From contig OX578137.1 in the NCBI GenBank assembly GCA_951213105.1, positions 74,747,104 to 74,811,103 on the forward strand: DNA of 64,000 nt. Direction: 5' to 3'. The position numbers and the translations under genes are program-made. Positions within the stretch are counted from its first letter, which is position 1. Every line of letters begins with the position of its first letter. The notes under the pieces are model-generated. The model had not been told where the DNA came from and searched no databases. It saw nothing but the letters and a program-made list of their open reading frames with translations. The DNA is from Amaurobius ferox. Lineage: Eukaryota; Arthropoda; Arachnida; Araneae; Amaurobiidae. Shown piece by piece: positions 22,575-35,194 of the stretch.

Positions 22575-23940
22575 TTCTTTGATAGAGCAGTATTTCATTG
22601 AAATTCATAAGTGTACGCACACTTTTGGGAGCCACTTTATATAGAGTATATGTTGTGTAATGTTGAAACATCTTTTACCATCCATGTTTAATTTCAAATA
22701 ATGTGAATGAAAAATACACAACATTTATTTGTAGTAGGTTTCATTATTAATTTATATTTTCATAAAATATTGATTATTTTTTAAGTGCATATTACATACT
22801 TGTGCAATGCTGAAATATCCTTTTTCATCCATGTTTAGTTTCAAATTATGTGAATTTAAAAGTGCACAACATTCATTTCTTTGCAGTATGCTTCATTATT
22901 AATTTAATATTTTCATAAAGTATTTATTATTTTTTAAGTGTGATTTCACATGTAGATTAAATTCCCATGTAATGTTTAAGCATCCTTTTCAATCCATTTT
23001 ATTTTTGATAAAATCTCAAATTAGTTAAACAGTACTTTCACATTTTTGCAGTTTACATAAAAGTAAAGGATTATTTTCTTTGAAATATGCTCAAAATGAA
23101 TGATTGCACAAAGGAATTTTTTTCCCCTTATTAGGCTGTAGAGTCCCAAAAGCTCTAAATTACAATGTGAGAACTGAACATATTTTGTTTCCAAACCTTT
23201 GTTTATACCACTGATGTTTTTTATGCACTGACTATGTAAAAATATTTTCCTTATACAGTAGGCATTTTCAATGTTATAGTGAGTTATCATTTTCTGAAAA
23301 AAGCATATTTTTTGTGATATAAAAAAAAATCCCTATTTTCCCCTACATGATATTGAACAAGTTGTATGTTGACTTGTAGAGTGCCATAAAAAATGCTCAC
23401 TTTGCTATCTACTGGATTTTTATTCCTTAATGTTGCAAAGTTTGCACATGAATCTGCATTGATAACAGTAGATATGTAGATTATTTTTATGAATAAATCA
23501 GTGTTGTACTCAGTCCATTAAGCAATATAATAAGATTTTCTTCCACAAGTCGAGGAAAATGGTCTTTGTTGGTCAGTTCAAAAGTTGTTTTGCTATGAAC
23601 CCTGATAATTGCATTTTAAATAATTATTTATTTATCATTGTTGGAAGTCTTGATTTTTTAACCTTTTTTTTTTCTTTTTTAATTAATTATAACTTTGGGG
23701 GATTTTCCAAACATTTGATCACATTTAAAATCAATAGGGTTCTCATATTCACTGATAGCAATAATCATATCAAATTATGTTTGAAACGCTCAGTTCATTC
23801 GTGAAATATTGCTTTCACAAACATGCACACAGGCATCACTTCAAAAATGTTCGATTCAATTTCCAGGATGCCTGAAATATGCTCTTCCATACAAAATTTG
23901 AATTTTCGACTCTATCACAATACTTTCCCTATACATTACA
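22575..23940. other. Intronic DNA, no gene recognised
   Basis: AT-rich. Two loosely similar ~115-bp blocks (near 22665-22780 and 22795-22935, both with CCATGTTTA.TTTCAAAT..TGTGAAT and CTTCATTATTAATTTA) suggest an old tandem duplication. Short ORFs here have no recognisable content. Confidence 0.55.
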
Positions 23941-23944
23941 CTAT

Positions 23945-25554
23945 GTATGTCATCATCATTCTCTTCATGCTTAAGTGGCACTTAAGGCCTTCAGCTTAGA
24001 TTTCCAAACATGATGATTGCGTGCAGCAGCTCTCGCTTCAGTCCAGCTCACCCATCCCGCCTGGTTTTTCTTACTCTCCACCAACCGTCTCCAGGTTAAC
24101 TTCGGTTACCTCTTGTCCACCTACCCTCAGGTGCTCAGTCCAGGGCAACGGCGGGAATGCTGTCCAATGGCATTCTCAAAACATGGCCTACCCATTTCCA
24201 TCTTCAATATTTGATGTCATATTCAATGGGCTTTAACTTGGTCCTTTTATATAGGTTCTCATTTAATATTGTGTTAGGCCAAAAAATTCCTAGTATTCTC
24301 CTAAGGCACTGGCCCTGCCAGGCATTAAGTTTGGCACTTTGGGATTTAGTCACTTTCCACGTTTCTGCTCCATATAACAATACACTCTTCACCAAGGCAT
24401 TAAACAAATTTAGTTTAGTCTTGAGCGTTATCTCTGAAGCTCTCCACACTTTGTTGAGCCCACGAAAACAATTTTGGGCCTTAGCAATTCTAATTATGAT
24501 CTCCTCATCAGTTCCTCCTGTTTTTCCCACCATGACACCAAGGTAGGTAAACGTATCCACATCTTCAATGGGGTCATTATCCGAAACAATACTGTTTGAT
24601 GATTTTTCTTTTAATCTCAATATTTTAGTTTTGTTCTTGTTGATATGAAGACCAACCTCTTTAGCATGTTCAGCAAAAACCTTCGTTTTCTGCTGTAAGT
24701 CATCTAATCTCGAGGACATCAAGACAATATTATCAACAAAATCTAAATCTTCCAATACTGATGTGAAGTTCCATCTGATGCCTCGCCTCTTATTTCTGAT
24801 AGTTCTTTTCATGATCCAGTCAATTACTATTATAAATAATAGTCCTGACATCACACATTTCTGTTTAACACGAGTCTCAATTAAAAAAGTTTCTGTTAAG
24901 TATCCGTTCACCTCTACACAGCATTTGCTATTTTTATATAGCTCATGATAATGTTGATAAATTTTTGAGGGATACCATAAATCCCTAAAATTTTCCACAG
25001 CGTTTCTCTATTGATTGAATCAAACGCTTTGCGGAAATCAATGACATTCAGGTACAGAAAAGCATTGAATTCGATGCTTTGTTCAATAATATTTCTTAAG
25101 GTGAAAATTTGTTGTGTTATTCCAACACCTCTCCTAAATCCAATCTGTTCTTCTTTCAACATACCCTCAACTTCGCCTTTTAGCCTGTTGATAAGGACTC
25201 TTCCAAAAACCTTTGTGGGTATAGACATCAAACTGATTCCTCTCCAATTATCACACACCGATAAGTCCCCCCCTTTTTTGGTAACTTGATAATGGTACTT
25301 TCTTTCCATTTTTCCGGGACTCTTTCGGTTTCCCAAATTTCATTAAACAGGGTTTTCAAAAACTCTGCTGTTACCTCCACGTCTACTTTCAGCATTTCCG
25401 CGGCAATAAGATCACCTCCACAGGCTTTACCAGACTTCAACACCTTCAAGGCGTCTTTAATTTTGCACAGTGAAATTTCTTCTGTGGAGATGCTAAGAAT
25501 AGGTGGTACATTACATACACTATGTATGTAGGGCAAGTAATATACTAAGTGCAA
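23945..25554 (-). pseudogene. Decayed non-LTR retrotransposon reverse transcriptase
   Basis: Three overlapping reading frames (25554-25228, 25336-24914, 24998-24204) encode consecutive parts of one LINE RT. First comes KSGKACGGDLI and WKESTIIKLPKKG, then NWRGISLMS, IGFRRGVG and YLNVIDFRKAFDSINR (motif A). The third frame has a decayed FADD motif (LDFVDNIVLMS), TFTYLGVMVG, SVLLYGAETWKVT and CLRRILGIFW. Downstream, 24200-23990, a WKWVGHVLRMP-type block continues with stops. The style matches the craniofacial-development-protein-2-like LINE ORF2s of invertebrates. The endonuclease part is absent. At least two frameshifts, so inactive. Confidence 0.85.
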
Positions 25555-26268
25555 TAAAAAAAATGTTAGTCTGAAATTTATGAAATAATATTTGCTTAAA
25601 AGAACCTTTTTTTAAAAAACATCATTAATGGCAGTAGGGGTAGTATCTTTGCTCAATAAAATTACGTCCTCCTACTTTAAAAATTAAAATTTTTGTTCTA
25701 TAAAACATTTATTTCAAAAGAGGTGAAATCTGAATATTGCAAAACTGAAATACTTATTGTAATTATTGAAATATTGTTGTTGAATTATCATTGTATATAA
25801 CTAGATATATTGCCATAAAAATTATAAATAATATAAAGAATGTTTATTTTGATTTTAATTGTTCTTATTTAAGAAAATCTATTTGTAAGTAAGTTGAAAA
25901 AATATTGAATTTATGATGCTGTATCTTAAGAAATCAAACTGGAATACTTAATGAAAATAGTTCGAAGGTAAATGGCATCCATTGATTAGATTATTGACAT
26001 CTAACTTAGGATGTGAAATTCAGCAAGAATTGAAACTTCAAATAGTTTTATATCACCAGATTCATATAGTGCTTCTAAATTCCACTCCACTCACTAATTA
26101 GCGTTTTGAAAATAAAATGTTAATTAAAAAATAGAGAAAATCTTTGTATTGATTTCATCTTCATGTGTTTCTGTCAATTTTCATAAGCCAATAAAATGGT
26201 ATATACAGGAAAGTACCTTTAAATTAAAAAAAAGTAATAAGTATTTGGCAGTGAGTAGGAAGCTAAGA
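25555..26268. other. Intronic DNA, no gene recognised
   Basis: AT-rich with no coherent ORF and no repeat that I can relate to another part of the window. Confidence 0.55.
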
Positions 26269-26274
26269 CTAGCT

Positions 26275-28213
26275 CATACCTGCCAACTTTTACGAATTTT
26301 TCGTAATTTTTACGAAAATTCTCTTATTTTACGATTTTACGCGCGTAATCGATTTCTTTACGATTTTTAATATTTTTTACTAATTACGCCTAAAAATCGC
26401 GCCAATTTGCCGATTTATCGCCAAAATTATATTTTTACACCAAAATGTCGCCAAGCATTTGGATTGCTTGTCACACGAGAACGTTCGCGTTCTCGTGTGA
26501 CAAGCAATCCAAATGAACGCAGACAATGAATGCAGACGTTCTCGTGTGACAAGCTCTATTTATTCTGGTACTTCCAGCACTCAGCGTTCAAGAAACGGAC
26601 GGCAGACAATGCTCGTCTTTCTAACCCGGAAATGTAGGCATAAAATCTCCCACAGAAAGGAATCAAAAATAAGTTGTAGATTTTTGTCTCCGTAATCACC
26701 GTGATGTATGTTATCATATATATCATTAATACATATGTTGTCATTGGATTCAAAGGGGAAACAGAAGAAAAAACTTCGCACAGCATTTGAAAATATTTGT
26801 TTTACTTTTACCCCTTTTTGTTGAGAGTCCAAAATTACCAGTTTGCATCCATTTTCTTCTTCTAAGATTTCATATCAGAACAATAGACCTAATTTATTTT
26901 TATAGTGCGAATAAAAATAAAGAATTATTTTACTAAACAAATTATATTTCGCTTAAATTTTAAGATGAGCAATTCAGTCTTTTCTTTTCAGGCTTTGCTG
27001 AGAGTACATAATTGCCTTTTTCCATCCATCTCCATCCCCTGATTATTACACATTAACTTAACTAAACTAGCTTATTTTTATATTTCAGTTGATTATAAAG
27101 GTCACCTTTTTAATTATTTTCATATAAATAGTAATTTTTTTTTTCATCTCTACAGCGGTTGCCGAGAGAACGCTATTATCCTTTTCCATCGATCTCCCTA
27201 TTGTTGCACATTAACTTGATTAAATTAACTTATTTTCATATTTTGGTTGATTATAACAGCAAATTTTTTTTATTATTTTCACATAAATAGTACGATCGTG
27301 AAATTCATTTTTTTTTTCACGGGCGTTTCCGAGATTACGCAATTATCCTTTTCCATCGATCTCCTTCTCCTTATTGTTGCACATTAACTGGACTAAAGTA
27401 GCTTATTTTCATAGTTTGGTTGATTATAAAAGTTAATTTTTTAATTATTTTCATATAAATAGTACGATCATGAAATTCAATCTTTTTCTATCTGAAGCCC
27501 TTTCTGCCACATTTTTATGAAAAGATATTTTTGAACAAAATAAACATTTTCTTTAAAATAAACTGCCACCAATTTTTATTTATGTGTAGACACTAGACAA
27601 TGCACATTTTAATAATACATGATAATTTTATGAATGTGTTTAAAAATATACTGCAGTTTAAGAACAAAAAATTTGTGTCTTCCCAATTGTAAAAAAATAT
27701 TTTTTTTGTGAAATTAAGTTCATAAATCCTGACTTTTGTAATGATTTAATTTCAACAAAACTGACAAAATAAAAGCATGAGTTATTATAGATAACAAAAT
27801 CATAGTTTAGAATTAATATAAAGGAATGTGTTAAAATTAAATTTGCCCATGTATTTAAACAACCCTGTTCTTAAACGCAATTGTCAAACTTGCATTTTCT
27901 AAATATAATAGAATTATATCATTTTTTATCATTACATAACGAATTATATCATCATTACATAACGTAACTTTCTGTCAAAATATTTTGAGAGATGAAGGAT
28001 ACAATGTAAATAATGTACAAATGAACATGCATACAACTGTTTCCAAAGAGATCTCAAAACAGTTGTGTGTTTCACATATTTGTGCATTATTTACATTGTG
28101 TCCTTTGAAAATCAGATTTTTGTCGATTTGTTCTGTAAAACTCATTTTACGCGCTATTCTGATTTTTTTTCAAAAATCTTCTGATTTTTACTCCAAATAA
28201 GTTGGCAGCTATG
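26275..28213. mobile_element. DNA transposon 'G', copy 1 (6-bp target duplication)
   Basis: Inverted ends CATACCTGCCAACTT and AAGTTGGCAGCTATG, flanked by CTAGCT on both sides (26269-26274 and 28214-28219). The left subterminal region is palindromic (TTTTACGAATTTTTCGTAA and repeats of it). A perfect inverted repeat of 20+ bp around CGAGAACGTTCGCGTTCTCG lies near 26475-26495. Three loosely repeated ~140-bp blocks at 26990-27480 (GAGAGTACATAATTGCCTTTTTCC, ATTGTTGCACATTAACT) follow. No transposase is seen; 1,939 bp, non-autonomous. Lies in the Atrophin intron. Confidence 0.75.
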
Positions 28214-28457
28214 CTAGCTTCATACTCACTGCGTCACTATATACTAACATCATAGAAACATGCTTAAATTTGCAATTTGAACTTTGATGCTTTATACATG
28301 AAAATATCATCGATATTTCTTGTGTTTTCTGTTATTTTGCTTATTGCTAAATATATATTTAGTTTAACAAATCTCTTTTTTACCCCTGAGCTTGAATTCT
28401 GTACACTATTTGTATTATTTTGTGTTTGTATTGTTAGTTTCATTTCTGTTTTTATAA

Positions 28458-28619
<162 letters not shown>

Positions 28620-28749
28620 TAAAAGTTTATTAATATTGCTGTTATGAAAGTAGTCATTATGTATTTGATATTAAATACTTTTGACGAAACTCAAACTGCA
28701 ACATACATTAAGAGATGTATTAAATTTATTATTTAATTTCACTTTTTAG

Positions 28750-28897
28750 GCAGATTTAGTCGAATTTTACTACTTATGGAAGAAGTCTCCTGGTGCTGTT
28801 ACATCTCGAACTCATCGACGCAATCGGCGACAAAGTAGCCTTCGTCGTGTTAAACCTAGTCCTGTTAAGCAAAATAGACCTAGTTCAAATGATTATA
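28750..28897 (+). CDS. Atro/RERE-like: Atrophin/RERE-like exon (SANT end and basic linker)
   Basis: Acceptor CACTTTTTAG, donor TTATA|GTAAGT; 148 bp. Encodes ADLVEFYYLWKKSPGA, then a strongly basic stretch (TSRTHRRNRRQSSLRRVK) and a Pro/Ser linker ending SSNDY. In RERE the same order (FYYYWKKTPEA, RAHRRHRRQ) ends the SANT domain and provides a basic region. Leaves one base for the next exon. The following intron (26.7 kb) contains the Polinton. Confidence 0.95.
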
Positions 28898-29156
28898 GTA
28901 AGTCAACTATTTTTGTATTATTTCAAAATTACATTTTACTTAATATTGAGAAAAAATAATTCTTACTAAAATCCGTTAAATTATTGATGTGGTTTAATGG
29001 TTTGATTTCTAATATTTTCTCATTCCTAAAATTCATATCTATAGTTTTGCTAGCATCAATAAGCAGTTTTTTCTCATGCAGTTATCAATTTAAAAGTGAA
29101 ATAAGTCTTGTCCTTGTTTGTAAAAGAGAAGCTTATAAACAGAGCATACACAATGT

Positions 29157-29810
29157 CATACCTGCCAAATCTCCCGATTTTTCCGGGAGTCTCCCGAATT
29201 TTGAGGCAATCTCCCGAACTCCCGAAAAATTCCTAAATCTCCCGAATTTTTACAATAATTAGAAAAAAATCCCTACAAAAGGGATTTTCCTAAAAAAGTC
29301 CCTATGCAGACGTGCCAACTCTCCGGATTTTGGTCGGAGACTCCAGATTTTTCATTACTTCTCCGGCCTCCAAATTACTAACGAAATTCTCCGGCGTTTT
29401 TTGTTGGAAATTTATCAATTAACCAGACATGGTATAATTCCTCGAAAACCTCAATTTTCCACATTTTTAGCACTGATTTTTATCATTCCCGGGATCGTAG
29501 CAAATCCATAATACAATACAGGGTAATGCCAATCAAATTAACGGAGATTTACGGCCGCGTGTATTGTAAATTAAGATCTCGATCGCTTATGAAAGTAATA
29601 AACATACTTCTTCAAAGGTTATTGAGCATAAATCGCTAAAATGTTATTTTGTTCATTAATTTCGCATAAACACTGCGATTGCGCAATTCAGTTTGTTCTC
29701 ATGAATCGCCGAGAGTACAATAGTATCTTTTTCCATCCATCTCAATCTTCTAAATATTGCATTTTTAACACTTTACAACAAAGTTGAAAAGTGTTTATGA
29801 CTTTGTTCAT

Positions 29811-29852
<42 letters not shown>

Positions 29853-32115
29853 CGTTAGCACGATAACTGCCGTAAAAATGACTTAATCAAAATGAAATTT
29901 TAGTATGTTGTTCAGACGGTCTGTAGGACCTATGGGAATATAAATGAATAATATCACCCAATTAGTTTTGGATTGAACCCGGGTTGAAAAAATGAAATAC
30001 ATTGAGCCCTATGGGACCTAATTTTTCTAACATTTTTTAAGCGGATTTAAAATTCACAAATTGCTTCGAAAATTTTAGGTAATAGTCAAATTGTTCCATA
30101 AAATATATAAAAAAAAATTCAGCTAAATATATTCAGTAGTTTTTTAAATAAAAATTAAAATAATAATTACACATCTTATATGAAACGATCACGTGACCAT
30201 GATATGAAACGATCACATGACCCACTTCAAAATGAGATATGGCATCCATCTTGTTTCAAATTCGTGATTTTTTAAAGTTCTTTTTAATTCATATTGAGTG
30301 TTATATCCATCCTAAAACTACTTTATTTCTGCTTAAATTCTGTGCATCTACATACTAAAACAACACAATGACAATATATTTGAGTTTAAATTCTCATTCA
30401 AATTTGATTATTTCTACAATTAAGCCTATTTTTCACCTATGTAAAATGTAAACAGCAAAATATGTAGAATGAGTTGTATTAGAATTACTGTATTTCTTTA
30501 ACACAAAATAATTCAGTCCATGGAGTCTGCATGGCTTATATGAATGAAATATTAATTGATTTTATAAACAGAAGGACGATATTTTTCGATGAAGTTTTAA
30601 GCATAAAGTTTATGCATTGCAGCTCCATGGTCTTCCATTTTTAAATAAAATAAATTATTATAGTATTGTGATGAATGAAATGGAGAAAGTTATGAATGAA
30701 ATCCTGCTTTTATAGAGAGATCCAGGCGTGTTATTTTTTCTATGACGTCATTTGAATTAATTTCAGTTGTTTTCGATGAAGTTTTCAAATATAATAAATT
30801 ATCGTAGTATTATGATAGATTTAAAAATATTACCGTGGAATGTATTGCATTTTAGAGATATTTAAACCACGCAATTTATATTTCAATGCCGTCTTTTGAA
30901 TGAAGTTCATTTTTTTCAATGAAGGTTTAAGTTTTCAAATATAATAAATCAATGTAGTATCGTGATAAGTTTTAAAATATTACCGAGGAATGTATTGCAT
31001 TTTCGACTTTTTTAAATAAAATTGCATTGAAGTTGGAAAGTGTTTCATAATCAATGCTTTAAGCATGATTGATCTTTCTTGTTGATTGACTAAACTAGCT
31101 TATTTTCATATTCTGATTAATTATTATGGTTAATTTCTTAATTATTTTCGCATAAATAATGCGATTGCGCAATTCAGTTGCTTCGCGTGAATTGCCGAGA
31201 GTAAGTTAGTATCTTTTTCCATCCATCTCCATCATTTAAATGTTGCATATTAGATCAGCTAAACTAGCTTATTTTCATATTCTGATTAATTATTGTGGTT
31301 AATTTCTTAATTATTTTCGCATAAATAGTGCGATTGCGCAATTCAGTTACTTCGCGTGAATTGCCGAGAGTACGTTAGTATCTTGTTCCATCCATCTCCA
31401 TCATTTAAATTGACTAAACTAACTTAGATTGACTAAATTAACTTATTTTCATATTATGGCTAATTATTAAGGTTAATTTTTTGATTATTTTTGCATAATA
31501 CAAATTTTTCTATTTTAAAAAATCGGTATGAACTCTGTGAAGGGATAGTGAAGAATTTAGTAAGGAGTTCTTAAAAAAAGCAAAAGGAGCTACTACTTTA
31601 TTTTTAAGTAGTAAGAAGGATTGAATTTGACATTTTTTAATTATATAGAACCTTTATGTGCTGTATTTTTACTTACCAAAAGATTTCTTTTATTCAATAT
31701 TTTATCTGCAGAGAAGTGTTTCTGTGTCAAAGACATGTGAATGATTATTAAACAGTAACCAATGACATTTTTCTTTATGCATCATATTCAGTGTAATGAA
31801 CATTGTTATAGACTCTGATGAGAATAACTCTAACGAATGTGCTTATTTTTTAAAAGATTATTTAATTCTTTTGTATTCGTTGAAATTAAATTGTGTTTAT
31901 AGATACAATACAGATTTTTTATCATATTTGTCTATTTTTTATGGTGCAGTTTTGTAGTAGAGGGAAAAAATCCCTATTCTGTCTTGAAAATTCCCTTTTA
32001 TGCTTTCTGTAAAAAAAGAAATTGTTATCGCGCTGTGCGATTTTTCGATTTTTGTCGCGAATTGCAAATATTTAAAAATCTCCCTAATTTTCATTTTCCA
32101 AGGTTGGCAGCTATG
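29157..32115. mobile_element. DNA transposon 'G', copy 2 (6-bp target duplication)
   Basis: Inverted ends CATACCTGCCAA and TTGGCAGCTATG, flanked by CAATGT on both sides (29151-29156 and 32116-32121). The left subterminal block is built of CTCCCGA/TCGGGAG palindromes (CTCCCGATTTTTCCGGGAG). A second, related start (GCAGACGTGCCAACTCTCCGG near 29307, with CTCCGGA-type palindromes) may mark a nested relative. It contains a nested full copy of dispersed repeat R (29765-31081). At 31090-31500 there are ~130-bp tandem-like blocks with GCGATTGCGCAATTCAGTT. No transposase seen. Confidence 0.75.
29765..31081 (+). repeat. Dispersed repeat 'R', copy 3, with (TCTG)n expansion
   Basis: Full-length copy nested in transposon G copy 2. 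Same terminal hairpin start and 3' terminus as the others. The (TCTG) tract is expanded to about ten units (29812-29852) compared with two or three in other copies. Confidence 0.88.
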
Positions 32116-32121
32116 CAATGT

Positions 32122-33496
32122 ACATGTCTCCCGCCACAGTAAACTTATTTCTGTTTTCTCTAAGCAGTGTGCAAAAGTGGGGAAAAAACTTGAAATAAAA
32201 AGTGAGTCCCAAATTAGGTGCCTGACATATATACATACTTCTATATACATGGGACCTTTCTCATATTTGAGTAATTTATACTCTATTGTAAAGGTGGACA
32301 GACTACTGCTCCCTAGACAATATTTGGTTTCATTGTCATTTTTTCTAAAATTTTATATTAACACTTTCAGATATGGGAAAAGAAAATAGTAGGCTTCCCC
32401 TAGACTTGAGCTGTATAAAATTTAGAACTATATCATTAAAATCACCAGTTTTAATAGATTATGAAAATATATGAAATAATCAAGTCATGTTTTAATAAGT
32501 GCAACTACTAGACTCAGCATCATTACTTTTAATGCAGTACACACAAGTTATGCAGTTGCAGCCAAGGGAGCGAACCAAGCAGGAGTGAATCCCGCTAGTT
32601 TTGGTTTCCTTGTGATGCCATTGGCCAATAATTAGAGGCATTTTTAGGGGATTTCAGTTGCCATTTCCACACTGATAAATGTTATAAAAAACATGAAATG
32701 AAATAGCTTCCGACTGCTCCCTGATTTGAGGATAACTTACTGCTGTGAATCTCTTTTCACTGTAATGAAATTTATGTAGTCAAATTAAAATTAAAATTAG
32801 CTTATTTATGATGAGTGTTTTTATTTAGTGTGTTGTATTTTATTTCTTGGTTAATTTGAAAATTGCTGTGTAAACTAGTCAACTTTGATTTTGATTAGTC
32901 AGTTTTGCTAATTTTTTAAATCCTTAACGAGTTCCCTATTGTTTAAAAATGAAGAGGAGGTATGTGAGGTCTGTCTACTCTTGCCATAAATAAACTTTAT
33001 AATTGGTGTTCAATGTTGGGTTCCTGCTTGTTGATATATGGAATTATAAAGAAATGGTAAAAACAGTGTTAATGCAAAGGAATTTTAAAAACAAAATTAT
33101 TTATTTAATCAGGATTATGTATATGTAGTGGCAGAGCTATAGAATATAGATACACATGTGTACACAGATACTTTTTATGTAAATAATTTTGCAAATACTT
33201 TTCAGACAAAATTGACATTTCCTCTTTATGCTACGTATCTGCCAAGTGTCCCAAATTTTATGTATTTAGTATAGTGTGAATTATAGCTCTAAATGGAAAA
33301 GATTTCAATATCAATATTTATTAATATTATATATTTAGAATATATATAAATTACATATAACTAATATGCTCATTAAAATTATGAATTTCTACAATTTCAG
33401 TCTGGTAGTTATTCTATGCTTTGCACTGGTAAATGAATAAAATGCGAAATTTTGTGTTCAATACACAAAGAAATTTCTAAACAGTGATGTCATGTG
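32122..33496. other. Intronic DNA between transposon G and the Polinton
   Basis: AT-rich; no gene and no repeat related to other parts of the window. Confidence 0.55.
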
Positions 33497-33745
33497 CACA
33501 TCAGTAGTATCCATACGCATGTCTGAGCGCACACTCTTTTTACACTAAAAAACATGATTTTATAGCTAATTTTATCTTTTTTATGAAAAGAAAAGGTCTG
33601 GATCCATTTTAATATTAAAAACATGATTTTTATAGCTAAAAAGGTGTATATATACCTTTTTTTACATTAAGACCAAATTTTAACAGTGAATTACTGAACT
33701 TTTTTAGTTAAAAAGCTAGACATATAAAATAAATGCGTGAAAAAA

Positions 33746-33775
33746 AGAGGACCTCCAAATGAATGGAAGTCCTCT
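33746..33775. other. TIR hairpin (AGAGGACCTCCA / TGGAAGTCCTCT)
   Basis: Near-perfect 12-bp stem with a short loop; a shortened version follows at 33873-33896. The same structure is at 50252-50281 in the right TIR. Being repeated, terminal and structured, it is a candidate replication, packaging or transcription-end signal; the function is not shown by sequence. Confidence 0.6.
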
Positions 33776-34041
33776 AATATATGTACCTTTAAACAGTGAA
33801 CTTTTTTTAGTTAAAAAGCTAGACATATTAAAAGTATGCAGTGAATTATTTAAAATAAATGCGTGAAAAAAGAGGACCTGAATGGAAACCCTCTGTTTTT
33901 AAAGGGTGGGGTTGAGACCCCCCCATATATTTAATAGATAAAACTCAAAAATTTTAACTAAATCTAAACATTTTTTATAAAATTAAAAAGAATTATAAAA
34001 ATATGAAATCATTATGAATATACAAAACATATGATAATTAT

Positions 34042-34066
34042 AGTGGGGGGGTGACACACCCCCACT
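34042..34066. terminator. GC hairpin after TIR gene (candidate 3'-end signal)
   Basis: AGTGGGGG...CCCCCACT stem within otherwise AT-rich DNA, 10 bp downstream of the TIR gene stop. The right copy (49956-49981) keeps the stem although loop and G-run length changed, which argues for constraint on the structure. Confidence 0.45.
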
Positions 34067-34075
34067 GAAAAATGA

Positions 34076-34360
34076 TTAAGCTTTCTCTAATTCATATACG
34101 TATTTATCATCAATCATACCTGAATACTTAAATATATATCTTCCTTTATTGATTTTATATATTGATTCATCAGAAAGTTTTCCATGTTTATTCGCAAGGT
34201 AATACTCTTTTTCTTCAACTTCCACATCTAACTTTACGATTACTGAATCTCCATATTTAGTATTGATTTTTCTCAATGATATCAGATCATATTCCCCAGG
34301 ATATAAATCATTTAATTTAAACATTTTGGGATAACCTCTCAGTCTATTGAACTCTTCCAT
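34076..34360 (-). CDS. TIR-encoded small protein (OB-fold-like, unknown)
   Basis: 94 codons, intact, starting at an ATG with TTTACTAATAAATG context. The body (LRKINTKYGDSVIVKLDVEV, then EYYLANKHGKLSDESI, INKGRYIFKYSG) resembles small proteins common in arthropod Polintons, with the pattern Lx.V.TKYG..I.V.L then .LP.....L. The alternating beta pattern suggests an OB-like single-strand-binding fold; that is inference. Because the gene lies in the TIR it exists twice, both copies reading outwards. The right copy shares the last 66 residues exactly as translated but has lost the corresponding upstream ATGs. Confidence 0.8.
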   Translation of the reverse strand: MEEFNRLRGYPKMFKLNDLYPGEYDLISLRKINTKYGDSVIVKLDVEVEEKEYYLANKHGKLSDESIYKINKGRYIFKYSGMIDDKYVYELEKA

Positions 34361-34402
34361 TTATTAGTAAACATTTTTATAAATATAAATCCACCCTGCT
34401 AA

Positions 34403-34573
34403 TCATAATAGAATAAGTTCTTTGAAATAACATATAAAAATCCTAATCCTTTGAAAACTTTCTGATAATAGTTTTTTAGTATGATCATATTTATCATACA
34501 ATTCTTTACAAAGATAAGTCAAATAGTCTTCAGAATTTGTAAAATTTAAAGCTCCACCTAAGCACTCATCCAT
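34403..34573 (-). CDS. Small Polinton protein, 56 aa, unknown
   Basis: ATG at 34573 immediately follows the polB stop: TCTATATAAATG, where TAA is the polB stop codon. Encodes MDECLGGALNF, then a helical LTYLCKELYDKYDHTKKLLS stretch and stops at 34403. An alternative frame after residue ~40 would read SKGLGFLY and continue, so a late frameshift is possible. Too short for family assignment; supported mainly by the conserved start context and spacing. Confidence 0.6.
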   Translation of the reverse strand: MDECLGGALNFTNSEDYLTYLCKELYDKYDHTKKLLSESFQRIRIFICYFKELILL

Positions 34574-35194
34574 TTATATAGAATTAACATTTTTATAATG
34601 TCCTAAAGCTCTAGTATTCATACCATCTTCTAATATAAATCTTTTATCATCTTTTGCTGATAAAGCTATCTTGTTCACTTGAATTGAATACAATTCATGT
34701 TTCTTACTTCTAATTAAATTCTGTGTTCTATATTGATCTTTTTTATTTAATAAAGTCTTTATAGTCTTCAAATGATATTCTGTTTTTAACGGTACTAGTC
34801 TTAGTTCCTTTAGACTTCTTAGTCTCAAATTTTTTATGGTTTTCTATATCTTCATTATTATTATATTCTTCAACACTCTGTTTTTCTAATCTTATTGAAT
34901 ACATTTTACTTCTTAAACCTACAAATTCTTCCATAATCACACCGCTATTTTCATCTTTCATTTTACCTAATACTTTTTTATTACATCTAGGTATATTATA
35001 TGGATTATTTACTTGATAATCAGATGTATCGAAATAATCAATCATTTACTTCATATCTATATAAAAGTCATCTGTTTTAATATCATATATAAAACTATCT
35101 GTATCCATATATAATAACTTAATATTATCCTTATATCTTGGTTTCATAACATTATAATGAAAATCATACATTAAATGTTTAGATAAATCTAATA

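Larger units (their letters stand above)
33503..34336. repeat. Polinton left terminal inverted repeat
   Basis: Matches 49684-50538 in inverted orientation. From the outside inwards: AGTAGTATCC end, two ~110-bp direct repeats starting CAGTGAA at 33684 and 33794 (each with AGTTAAAAAGCTAGACAT, AAATAAATGCGTG and a GAGGACCT hairpin), a GGGGTTGAGACCCC foldback near 33908, an AT-rich stretch, a G/C hairpin at 34042-34066 and most of the TIR gene. Differences from the right copy include mononucleotide run lengths (7 C near 33920 versus 12 G near 50100) and a 4-bp TATG difference near the tip. Confidence 0.93.

Noticed and set aside
29307..29345. A third independent transposon end
   Set aside because: Looks like the left end of transposon G (TGCCAACTCTCC), but no matching right end or duplication was found, so it is only mentioned within copy 2.
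32000..32389. 129-codon + strand ORF
   Set aside because: Spans the boundary of transposon G copy 2 and unique DNA, so it cannot be an inherited gene.
35045..35048. ATG at 35045 as the start of a separate gene
   Set aside because: It follows an in-frame TAA inside PolB, directly after the YMDTDSF motif region, and what follows is ordinary PolB sequence.
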